Shown piece after piece: positions 26,723 through 34,692 of a DNA stretch of 64,000 nt. Origin of the DNA: Flavobacterium bizetiae (GTDB taxonomy: Bacteria > Bacteroidota > Bacteroidia > Flavobacteriales > Flavobacteriaceae); assembly GCF_902804475.1 (NCBI RefSeq), contig NZ_CADCSU010000040.1, positions 1 to 64,000 on the forward strand, read 5' to 3'. Under the pieces are notes generated by a model, which worked only from the letters and a program-made list of their open reading frames with translations, made no database searches and had not been told where the DNA came from. Position numbers and translations under genes: made by a program. Every line of letters begins with the position of its first letter. The stretch's first letter is position 1.

Positions 26723-28687
26723 ATGAAATTTCCAAAACAAAAAATATATAAAGCACTCTTAATACTTGTCATAGTATTAGTAGTGCTTTTTTTAGGCTTT
26801 TACTTTTTTCGTGATTCGCTGTTAAAACAAGCTATCGCGAAGGTAAAAACTAAAATGAATACAGAATACAACAGTACATTTTCTGTAAAATCGGCTACGT
26901 TTGATGGTTTGTCGGGCATTAAACTAACCGATGTTATTCTTGTTCCTAAAAATGCGGACACACTTTGCCACATTCAAAAAATAGAAACCAGCATCAGCTT
27001 ATCGAATTTATTAATTGGAGATGTACAAATTGGAACTTTAAAAGTCAATAACGGTTATATTCAATTAGTCAAAAAAGGAAATGTCCGCAATTTTGATGCT
27101 TTTTTAAAGAAAGACAAAGCCGATACCGATAAAAACGAAAAACGTAAGTACGCTACTTTTGCCTATCGTATTATTTCAAAATTACTCAATCTGGTTCCGA
27201 CAGATATGAAATTAGAAAATCTAAATTTCAAGATTGATGATAATGGCAAAAAAACGTCTGTCGCGGTCAATAAACTGGTTTTAGACAACAAACAACTCGA
27301 AACCAACCTTCATGTTCAGAGCAAAGATTTTGATCAGCGCTGGAACATAAAAGGATTTGCTGACCCGAGAAATAAAAAAGCCGATATTCGTTTCTTTAAT
27401 TTAGATACCGGAGCCATTCGCGTTCCGTATTTAGACGAACGTTATAATCTAAAGGCAAGTTTTGATTCGATTCGATTAAACGTTCAAAACATCGAAAAAG
27501 ACGGTAGCGAATTGCATATTGACGGCTATACTTCTATCACCAACTTAAAAATCAACCATCCAAAAATTGCGAGTAAAGATGTTGTCATTAAAAATGCACG
27601 TTTTGATTATCGCTTTTTATTAGGAGATGATTTTATTTCGATCGACAGCACTTCGACCATCCAGCTGAACAAGATAAAAGTAAAGCCTTATATCTCCTAC
27701 AGCACCGAAAAAGACACAATTTATACTTTGAAAGTTGATATCCCAAAAATGAAAGCGCAGGACTTTATCGTTTCATTGCCTGACGGATTGTTTACGCATT
27801 TTCAGGGAATGGAAGCCACGGGAAATTTCGATTATAAATTAGATTTCAAATTCAATAAGAACAAACCAAATACGCTGGTTTTTGATAGTAAACTGAATAA
27901 GGAAGATTTAAAAATTACCAAATACGGAGAAGCCGATCTAAACAAATTAAATGGTGAATTTGTCTATCGCGCCATTATTCAGAATGTATTGCAACGCCCG
28001 GTTTTAGTAGGAAACGCAAATCCTAATTATACGCCGTTAGATCAGATTTCGCCTTACTTACGCAAATGCGTTTTAACTACGGAAGATCCTTCATTCTTCT
28101 CGCATCGCGGATTTATCAATGAAGCTTTTAAACAATCTATTCTAAAGAATATCAGAACCAAAAAATTCTCTCGCGGTGCCAGTACTATTAGCATGCAATT
28201 GATTAAGAATGTTTTCTTAACCAGAGAAAAAACGCTTTCGCGTAAGCTTGAAGAAATTCTATTGGTTTATATTTTGGAGAACAATCGAGTGGTAAGCAAA
28301 GAAAGAATGTTGGAGGTTTATTTCAACATTATAGAATGGGGACCAAATGTTTACGGAATTGGCGAAGCCAGTCATTTCTATTTCCAAAAAAGTCCTTCGG
28401 CTTTAAATGTGGATGAATGCTTGTATCTGGCGACTATTATCCCGAAACCAAGAAAATTCATGTATCAGTTTAATGATCAGGGAAATTTGAAAGACTTTGC
28501 AGTACAAAATCAGAAGTTTTTAAAGAATTTAATGTTTCGTCGTGGTCTTTTAATTCCTGAAGATACAATAGGTCAACAGCCAGTTTATATCTCCGGTAAT
28601 GCACGTTCTTTAATCAGAATAAAAGCTCCGGATTCGACTGCCGTTAAAAATGATTCCTTATCAATGGAAGAGGAATTTGATTTATAG
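26723..28687 (+). CDS. AsmA-like protein fused to a GT51 peptidoglycan glycosyltransferase
   Basis: A 654-residue protein: cytoplasmic start, one membrane helix (about 10-28), a long periplasmic region (about 35-410) with repeated beta patterns like AsmA/DUF748 (ATFDGLSGIKLTDVIL, NLNFKIDDNGKK), then a GT51 domain (about 420-600). GT51 motif 1 is EDPSFFSHRG with catalytic Glu454; motif 2 is RGASTISMQLIKNVFLT; motif 3 is RKLEEILLVYILE; then MLEVYFNIIEWGPNVYGI. There is no transpeptidase domain, so it would polymerise glycan strands only. The long N-terminal region replaces the short linker of monofunctional MtgA. Confidence 0.85.
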   Translation: MKFPKQKIYKALLILVIVLVVLFLGFYFFRDSLLKQAIAKVKTKMNTEYNSTFSVKSATFDGLSGIKLTDVILVPKNADTLCHIQKIETSISLSNLLIGDVQIGTLKVNNGYIQLVKKGNVRNFDAFLKKDKADTDKNEKRKYATFAYRIISKLLNLVPTDMKLENLNFKIDDNGKKTSVAVNKLVLDNKQLETNLHVQSKDFDQRWNIKGFADPRNKKADIRFFNLDTGAIRVPYLDERYNLKASFDSIRLNVQNIEKDGSELHIDGYTSITNLKINHPKIASKDVVIKNARFDYRFLLGDDFISIDSTSTIQLNKIKVKPYISYSTEKDTIYTLKVDIPKMKAQDFIVSLPDGLFTHFQGMEATGNFDYKLDFKFNKNKPNTLVFDSKLNKEDLKITKYGEADLNKLNGEFVYRAIIQNVLQRPVLVGNANPNYTPLDQISPYLRKCVLTTEDPSFFSHRGFINEAFKQSILKNIRTKKFSRGASTISMQLIKNVFLTREKTLSRKLEEILLVYILENNRVVSKERMLEVYFNIIEWGPNVYGIGEASHFYFQKSPSALNVDECLYLATIIPKPRKFMYQFNDQGNLKDFAVQNQKFLKNLMFRRGLLIPEDTIGQQPVYISGNARSLIRIKAPDSTAVKNDSLSMEEEFDL

Positions 28688-28718
28688 TTCTAACTTAACC
28701 GCAAAGTCAATATTGTCC

Positions 28719-28806
28719 TCCTGACGCAGGAAGGATCACACAAGATGCTCCGCAACGAAAACACAATCTTTGTCGAGTTTCGTGTGTGATCCTTCCTGCG
28801 TCAGGA
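28719..28806. repeat. Long inverted repeat with 23-bp perfect arms
   Basis: Arms 28719-28741 and 28784-28806 are exact reverse complements (CCTGACGCAGGAAGGATCAC in the left one). The 42-nt centre has shorter partial pairing. Confidence 0.9.
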
Positions 28807-29036
28807 TGACATAAAATGAGAAGAAAATCTTTGTGGCTTAAAGTCTTCGTGGTAAAAAAATGGCACGCGGATTTGACGGATTCACTTCGTGAAAGCGCGG
28901 ATTAGCACGGTTTTTTGTTTCACGCAGATTGGAACAGATTTACTTTTAGATTTTTATTAAAATTAATCTGCGCATATCTGTTTAAATCATTTTAAATCTG
29001 CGTTAAAAATAATTCAGTAAATTCGCGACAAAAACC
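28807..29036. other. Repeat-rich spacer between convergent GT51 and LytTR genes
   Basis: Holds degenerate words such as gcgcggattagcacgg, cacgcagattggaacag and aatctgcgttaaaa, a kind of spacer text repeated around this window. No gene, tRNA or clean terminator seen. Confidence 0.5.
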
Positions 29037-29786
29037 TTATTTAAAATTCTTTAGAAATTCTTCTTTATAAGTAGGCGAAACTTCGATTTCTGCTCCGTCG
29101 TTTAGCGTTACGATTCCGCCTTTATTATACGATTTCACGCAATTCATATTAATGATATGCGATTTATGAACCCGCATAAAAGGCAAAGGCAAAATCTCCG
29201 AGAAGTGTTTTAAAAATCGGCAAACCATTTTCTTATTTCCGTTATTGAGATACAAATCGGTGAAATTTCCATTTCCGCGCAAGCGAACAATTTCTTCCAT
29301 TTTTACCACTTCAAAACCTTCCAGCGTTGGTAATATTACCTGTTGTTTTTCCGGTTTTGATTCATGAAAATTCTCGACTATAATTTTATTTCGGTTAAAG
29401 ATTTCATGATTCATAATTTGATGTTGCACTTTGTTTACCGCAACAATCAATTCCTCGATACTAATGGGTTTTAGTAAATAATAGGCTGCACTTTGGTTTA
29501 AAGCTTTTAGCGAATATTCAGAAAAAGCGGTTACAAATATGGTCTCAAACTGCAGATCTTTACACGCTTCAAGAACATCAAAAGCGTTCCCGAAAGGCAT
29601 TTCGACATCCAGAAAAACCAATTGTGGCTGAATTTCATGCAATAACGGAACGGCTTCTTTTATATTCTGCGCCTCACCTACCACTTCAACCTGCGGACAA
29701 TATTTACTCAAGTAGTTCTTGAGCACTTCGCGCGCCGCCAATTCGTCCTCGACAATTACACTTTTTATCTTCTGAAATGTCATCAT
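29037..29786 (-). CDS. LytTR-family response regulator
   Basis: A 249-residue regulator. Receiver domain (about 5-125) with acidic pocket Glu13-Asp14, phosphoacceptor Asp60 in LVFLDVEMP, and Lys in YYLLKPI. The LytTR DNA-binding domain occupies about 145-249 (VVKMEEIVRLRGNGNFTDLY, FMRVHKSHIINMNCVKSYN). Its start overlaps the kinase gene by 4 bp (ATGA). A candidate operator lies upstream of the kinase gene and the divergent SIMPL gene. Confidence 0.95.
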   Translation of the reverse strand: MMTFQKIKSVIVEDELAAREVLKNYLSKYCPQVEVVGEAQNIKEAVPLLHEIQPQLVFLDVEMPFGNAFDVLEACKDLQFETIFVTAFSEYSLKALNQSAAYYLLKPISIEELIVAVNKVQHQIMNHEIFNRNKIIVENFHESKPEKQQVILPTLEGFEVVKMEEIVRLRGNGNFTDLYLNNGNKKMVCRFLKHFSEILPLPFMRVHKSHIINMNCVKSYNKGGIVTLNDGAEIEVSPTYKEEFLKNFK

Positions 29787-31606
29787 ATTTTATCAATTAA
29801 CGGGAAAACAATCTGAACAATTGTTCCGGATTCCGGCAATGCTTTTTCTTTAATTTCAAAAGTAATATTCTTTTTATACAACTCGTTCAGTAGGCCAATT
29901 CGTTCGTTGGTATTATTAAGTCCACGCGATTCATGTACTTTCTGGTTGATTGTTTTCAGTTCCTGACTTTTGGTTAAACCAATTCCGTTATCATCAATAA
30001 TTACTACAATTTTGTCTGCAATAAGTTTAAAGTGAAGCTTTAAAAAACCTTTCTTATCAAGATAACGCAAACCGTGCCAAATAGCATTTTCTAAGTGTGG
30101 CTGAATAATCATATTGGGCACTAAAACACTTTCGGCATCAAGATGATCATCTACCGTAATTTCAAAATCGAATTTATCCTGAAAACGCAAATGCTCGAGA
30201 TCAAGGTATTTTTTTAATTGTTCTACTTCTTTATCCAGTGAGATAAAATCTTTATTGGAGTTTTCCATCATATCCCGCATCAGGGTCGAATAAGATGTCA
30301 GATATTTATTGGCTTCGAGTTCTTTGTTTTCAGAAATAAACTGATTCACACTATTCAGACTATTAAAGATAAAATGCGGATTCATTTCGCGTCGTAACGA
30401 TTGCAAAGCGATTTCTTTATTCTTGGTTTTAATGGCGTACAAGGCTTTTACAATAAAACCGAATAAAAGCAAAAGCAATAAAATTGATCCTAACAGAAAA
30501 TAATTGAAGGTGTTTTTCTTTGTAATTAATTCATCTTTTAATGATTTTTCTTTTTCAAGCTGACGAATTTTTCCCTCTGTAACGTGAAAGGTTTTCGCGT
30601 TGATCAAAGTCGTATCAGACTGAATTAACTCGTCAAAGTTTTGAAAGAATTGCTCATAAAGCGCCATACTTTCTTTTTCATTTCCATTCGATTTGTAATA
30701 TTTTGCTAATGCTGCTAAAGTATTTTTGGCTTCCGCCGAATTTCCTTTTTTAGACGCTAAATTATAAGCTTCTTTTAATGAAACTAAGGCTTTATTAGGT
30801 TCCTCTTTTTTAAAATAAAGTGTTGCCAGCGATTGCAATTGTTTGATCTGAGTATTAAAATCATTTTTGGTTACGGCTTCTGCCAATAGTTTTTCGTTGA
30901 TCCCAATTGCTTTTTCAAACTGATTGTCTGAGGCGTACACATTCGCAATTTCATTCTTAATTTTAATTATAGATTCCGGTTTGTCTTTTGCGTAAGCGAG
31001 TGCATTTTTATAACTTTCTATTGCAACACTTTTATCTTTTTGCTTTAGTGAGTTTTCTGCTTTCTGTACATAAGCTTCAGCAACCTCTTCGGCTTTATTT
31101 TCTTTTTTAAGCAATTCAATATTCGAGTCAACATAAACGGCCTGAGATACCGGAGCTGCTTGTGTTTTTAATCGGTTGGCATCGTTTAAATTGATTTTTT
31201 CTTCCCTTACATCTTTTGAAATTGCTCCCGCTGCTTCATAATTTTTAATTGCAGAATTAAAGTTTTTCTGGTTTTCCTGCACTTTTGCAATACTTCTGGT
31301 AACTCGGGTTTTATCCTCAACTCGTTTTAGTTTGGTATAACTCGTGAGCGCTTTTTTAAAATATTCCTCGGCTTTTGCATTGTCGCCTTTGTTCAAAAAT
31401 TCATTGGCCAACTGTTCGTAATTCTCGGCAATTTTTCCTTCATCATTTTTATCCAAAGAATTAGATAAATCTTCGGCTGCTTTACTAATTTTTACCTGTT
31501 TGCTTTTTTCGCTTTTCGGCATAGGAATAGCCTGTGCTATTATTCGTTGTGGAAATAATAGCAATAAAAAAAACAGACTAAAAACAATTATCAAATGACG
31601 TTTCAC
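29783..31606 (-). CDS. LytS-type sensor histidine kinase with TPR sensor region
   Basis: A 607-residue kinase: signal sequence, a periplasmic TPR array (about 40-335), one membrane helix (about 369-388), then the His_kinase domain with His411 in REMNPHFIFNSLNSVNQF and a GHKL ATPase domain (NMIIQPHLENAIWHG as N box; DDNGIGL; GLNNTNERI as G box). TPR input regions of this type are common in Bacteroidota LytS kinases and may sense protein partners. The next gene is its regulator. Confidence 0.93.
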   Translation of the reverse strand: MKRHLIIVFSLFFLLLLFPQRIIAQAIPMPKSEKSKQVKISKAAEDLSNSLDKNDEGKIAENYEQLANEFLNKGDNAKAEEYFKKALTSYTKLKRVEDKTRVTRSIAKVQENQKNFNSAIKNYEAAGAISKDVREEKINLNDANRLKTQAAPVSQAVYVDSNIELLKKENKAEEVAEAYVQKAENSLKQKDKSVAIESYKNALAYAKDKPESIIKIKNEIANVYASDNQFEKAIGINEKLLAEAVTKNDFNTQIKQLQSLATLYFKKEEPNKALVSLKEAYNLASKKGNSAEAKNTLAALAKYYKSNGNEKESMALYEQFFQNFDELIQSDTTLINAKTFHVTEGKIRQLEKEKSLKDELITKKNTFNYFLLGSILLLLLLFGFIVKALYAIKTKNKEIALQSLRREMNPHFIFNSLNSVNQFISENKELEANKYLTSYSTLMRDMMENSNKDFISLDKEVEQLKKYLDLEHLRFQDKFDFEITVDDHLDAESVLVPNMIIQPHLENAIWHGLRYLDKKGFLKLHFKLIADKIVVIIDDNGIGLTKSQELKTINQKVHESRGLNNTNERIGLLNELYKKNITFEIKEKALPESGTIVQIVFPLIDKI

Positions 31607-31665
31607 AAATACATTATTTTGAAAGTGTAAAGTAACCTAATTTCAAATTCCTATCCTATATCGTT

Positions 31666-31731
31666 CACCAAGTCAAACGACCTGTTTACCCATTCTGTCA
31701 AAAATACGTTTTTTCGATCAATACATTTGAT
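31666..31731 (+). promoter_or_regulatory. Shared 66-bp upstream element, SIMPL gene copy (with TACATTTG box)
   Basis: It starts CACCAAGTCAAACGACC and ends ACATTTGAT. It matches 32731-32796 over its whole length with small shifts. The last part holds TACATTTG (31722-31729), the likely -7 box, 24 bp before the ATG at 31754. It also lies between the SIMPL gene and the divergent kinase gene. Confidence 0.65.
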
Positions 31732-31753
31732 TATCAATTTAAAAAGTATAATC

Positions 31754-32716
31754 ATGAAAAAACTATTCTTTACATTCTTAACGCTATTATTTTCTTCCTT
31801 TATAATGGCACAAGCTTCCGGAAATATCAATTATCAGCATCAGCAATCTTATAACAACAATACGATTGATATAAATTTCTCTTCAAACACCGATATTATT
31901 GTAAGCGTAAAAGGGCTTGCAAATATTAAGGCAGATGCTTATACGGCAATCTTTAGCATTACTCAAACTGGTAAAACAACTAAAGAGGTAGATGAATTAA
32001 TGGACCAAAGGATTACACAGTCATTAAACGAAATCAAACTTAAAAAAGGAGTTGAAACTTTTGTTGACATGATTTCTTTTGTTCCGGTTTACGAATACGA
32101 AACAGAAAAAAAAGTATTCAATCGAAAGACTTACAATGAAGTTCCCGCAGGATTTGAACTGAAGAAAAACATTCATATAAAATTCGCTGATCCTGCTCAG
32201 CTTAATGAATTTATTTCCATTTTATCCAATTATGAAATATACGATTTGGTACGGGTTGATTATTTTTCAACTGAACTGGAAACGGCTAAAAAAGAAATGA
32301 TGACTAAAGCAAAACTTTTAGTTCAGGAAAAAGTAAAAAACTATCAGGAACTGCTGGGAGAAACATTTATCAATGCTGAGAAAAAAATCACCGACGATTA
32401 CCTTGTAAGCTTGCCTGTAGAAATGTATAAATCATACGAGGCTTACAATAGTTCTTCTTTAAGCTTAAAAAAGGCAGCAAACATAAATCAGTTGAACAAA
32501 TCAATTACTCTTTATTATCAACCAATATTCAATAAAGAATTTGATTTTGTAATTAATCCCACTGTACTTGAACCTGTTATTCAAATACAATATCAGGTTA
32601 AAATAGCAATTACCAGAGAAAAGAAACCCTTTTCAAAAACAGATAAAGAATTTATTTTGGTTACTCCAAATGGTGATTTAAAAACCCTGAATATGAATAC
32701 GGTGAGACAAAATTAA
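31754..32716 (+). CDS. SIMPL-domain (DUF541) periplasmic protein
   Basis: A 320-residue protein. The ATG at 31754 gives the signal peptide MKKLFFTFLTLLFSSFIMAQ; upstream in-frame starts fall within the promoter box. The body follows the SIMPL pattern: IIVSVKGLANIKADAYTAIF, a set of ISFVPVYEYETEKKVF strands, the DYFSTELETAKKEMMTKA helix and KNYQELLG. SIMPL proteins form periplasmic oligomers of unclear function linked to oxidative or envelope stress. It is divergent from the LytS/LytTR genes. Confidence 0.75.
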   Translation: MKKLFFTFLTLLFSSFIMAQASGNINYQHQQSYNNNTIDINFSSNTDIIVSVKGLANIKADAYTAIFSITQTGKTTKEVDELMDQRITQSLNEIKLKKGVETFVDMISFVPVYEYETEKKVFNRKTYNEVPAGFELKKNIHIKFADPAQLNEFISILSNYEIYDLVRVDYFSTELETAKKEMMTKAKLLVQEKVKNYQELLGETFINAEKKITDDYLVSLPVEMYKSYEAYNSSSLSLKKAANINQLNKSITLYYQPIFNKEFDFVINPTVLEPVIQIQYQVKIAITREKKPFSKTDKEFILVTPNGDLKTLNMNTVRQN

Positions 32717-32730
32717 TCTGACAGAAGTTT

Positions 32731-32796
32731 CACCAAGTGAAAGTACCGTTTCACCATTTGTCTAAAAAACGTGCTTTTTTAGTTTATAAGTTTGAT
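32731..32796 (+). promoter_or_regulatory. Shared 66-bp upstream element, VWA gene copy (with TAAGTTTG box)
   Basis: It starts CACCAAGTGAAAGTACC and ends AAGTTTGAT, the same length as the SIMPL copy. TAAGTTTG (32787-32794) is the likely -7 box, 31 bp before the VWA start codon. Confidence 0.65.
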
Positions 32797-32825
32797 CTGT
32801 AATCAACAATTAAAAACTCGAAATC

Positions 32826-33986
32826 ATGAAATCAAATCTATTTATCTCAGCACTTTTGGCCGCTACAATTTCTTTGATGAGCTGCAATTCTTCGAATGCA
32901 AATTCTAAAAAGAATACCGAAATCGAAAAACCAATAGCAGCCGAAAATACCAAAATACAAGTGGCACTTTTACTAGACACATCAAGTAGTATGGATGGTT
33001 TGATCGATCAGGCAAAATCAAGACTTTGGAATATTGTAAATACGCTGACCACTCTAAAATATGACGGAAAAACGCCGGATATTGAAATTGCTTTGTATGA
33101 ATACGGAAATGATGGATTATCGAAAAAATCAAATTATATCAGACAAATTGCACCGCTTTCGACAGATTTAGATCTGATTTCAGAAAAATTCTTTTCTCTA
33201 AGCACGAATGGAGGCAATGAATATTGCGGAGCTGTAATTCAGGATGCTACCAAAAAACTGAAATGGGCAAAAGACAATACTAATATGAAGCTCATTTATA
33301 TTGCCGGAAACGAAGAATTTAATCAGGGCGGTATAAATTATAAAGAAGTGATTAGCGATGCCTTAAAAAACGGTATTTATGTGAATACTATTTATTGCGG
33401 AGACAAAACCCAGGGCATAAATGAACTATGGAAAAGTGGCGCTGAGCACGGAAAGGGAAAGTATTTTAATATCGATTCTAATGAATCTGTGCGATATATT
33501 GCTACGCCATATGATGCAGAAATTACAAAATGCAATGAAAAAATCAACAAAACCTATATTAGTTACGGAGCCAAAGGTTCAGCAAAAAAAATGAATCAGG
33601 AAACACAGGACAAAAATGCTCAAAGAGTTTCTGCTTCTAATTATGCTGAGCGCGCGGTAAGTAAATCAAAAGCGGTTTATAAAAACGAAAGCTGGGATTT
33701 GGTCGACAAGGTAAAAGATGATAAAACGGCTATTTCTAAAATTAAAAAAGAAGAATTACCGGCAGAACTTCAGAATAAATCTGAGGCTGAAATCAAAACA
33801 ATTGTAGAGCAAAAAACGAAAGAAAGAGAAACTATCCAGAAAGAGATTGGCGAATTGGGTAAAAAACGTCAGCAATTTATTGACGCCGAAACTAAAAAAA
33901 CCAAGAAACAAGATGATTTGGGTAATGCCATCAATACATCGATCGTGGGTTTTGCAAAAGTAAAGGGTTATACGGTTGAGAAATAA
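32826..33986 (+). CDS. VWA-domain lipoprotein
   Basis: A 386-residue lipoprotein with lipobox Cys20 (SLMSCNSSNA). The VWA domain (about 44-215) begins IQVALLLDTSSSMDGL, a complete DxSxS metal-site motif, and has a Thr loop and AGNEEFNQGG near the expected MIDAS Asp position. The C-terminal 120 residues are Lys/Glu/Gln-rich and likely coiled coil (KTIVEQKTKERETIQKEIG). It starts a two-gene unit with the L,D-transpeptidase-like gene 15 bp downstream and shares its upstream element with the SIMPL gene. Confidence 0.85.
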   Translation: MKSNLFISALLAATISLMSCNSSNANSKKNTEIEKPIAAENTKIQVALLLDTSSSMDGLIDQAKSRLWNIVNTLTTLKYDGKTPDIEIALYEYGNDGLSKKSNYIRQIAPLSTDLDLISEKFFSLSTNGGNEYCGAVIQDATKKLKWAKDNTNMKLIYIAGNEEFNQGGINYKEVISDALKNGIYVNTIYCGDKTQGINELWKSGAEHGKGKYFNIDSNESVRYIATPYDAEITKCNEKINKTYISYGAKGSAKKMNQETQDKNAQRVSASNYAERAVSKSKAVYKNESWDLVDKVKDDKTAISKIKKEELPAELQNKSEAEIKTIVEQKTKERETIQKEIGELGKKRQQFIDAETKKTKKQDDLGNAINTSIVGFAKVKGYTVEK

Positions 33987-34001
33987 AACCAGTTCGTAAA
34001 C

Positions 34002-34625
34002 ATGAAAAAGAAACTATTCTTTTTGCTTTCGCTAGGGATAATCTGCCTGAGTTTTGCCTGCAGAAATAAAGACGAAAAGCTGGAAATCATTAAAAAATCG
34101 AAACCGGTTTACTCCTACGAAGAGAAACTAAAAAGTGAGATAACAGAGATCAGGAGTTTTTTGGGGAAGACTTCTAAATACAATTCTGATGTTGTTTTCT
34201 TATTAGATATGAAGATTGAATCTGGAAAAAACCGGTTTTTTATTTATGATTTAAAACAGAAAAAAGTACTTGATAAAGGTTTGGTTGGGCACGGGTCGGG
34301 TTCTGAAACCGGAATTTACGGGAAGCTAAAATTTAGCAATGTAAAAAATTCAAATTGTAGTTCTTTGGGCAAATATGCTATTGGCGGTTCCTATTCGGGA
34401 AGATTTGGAAAAGCTTATAAGTTATACGGTTTAGACCAAACAAATAGTAATGCTTTCGACCGAAATATTGTACTTCATAAATATGCAGATGTTCCGTTTG
34501 AAGAGCAGCTAAACCCAATTTGTAACAGTTTAGGATGTCCGATGGTAAATGAAAAGTTTTTTAAAATCATCGAAAAGAAAATTGATAATTCTAAAAAGAA
34601 AATCATTCTGGTAATTTATTATTAA
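34002..34625 (+). CDS. YkuD-type L,D-transpeptidase catalytic-domain lipoprotein
   Basis: A 207-residue protein with a lipobox-like end of signal peptide (LSFACRN, Cys20). The domain resembles the Bacteroidota murein L,D-transpeptidase catalytic family: VVFLLDMKIESGKNRFFIYD, GHGSGSETG, then His159 in VLHKYADVPF and the SLGCPMV box with Cys179 as nucleophile. It would cross-link peptidoglycan or attach proteins to it in the periplasm. It follows the VWA gene by 15 bp, indicating one transcript. Confidence 0.82.
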   Translation: MKKKLFFLLSLGIICLSFACRNKDEKLEIIKKSKPVYSYEEKLKSEITEIRSFLGKTSKYNSDVVFLLDMKIESGKNRFFIYDLKQKKVLDKGLVGHGSGSETGIYGKLKFSNVKNSNCSSLGKYAIGGSYSGRFGKAYKLYGLDQTNSNAFDRNIVLHKYADVPFEEQLNPICNSLGCPMVNEKFFKIIEKKIDNSKKKIILVIYY

Positions 34626-34692
34626 GTCAAACCAACCTTTATGCAATTTTTGTTATCTATACTTTTATAATAACACTTTAAATTATACTCTG

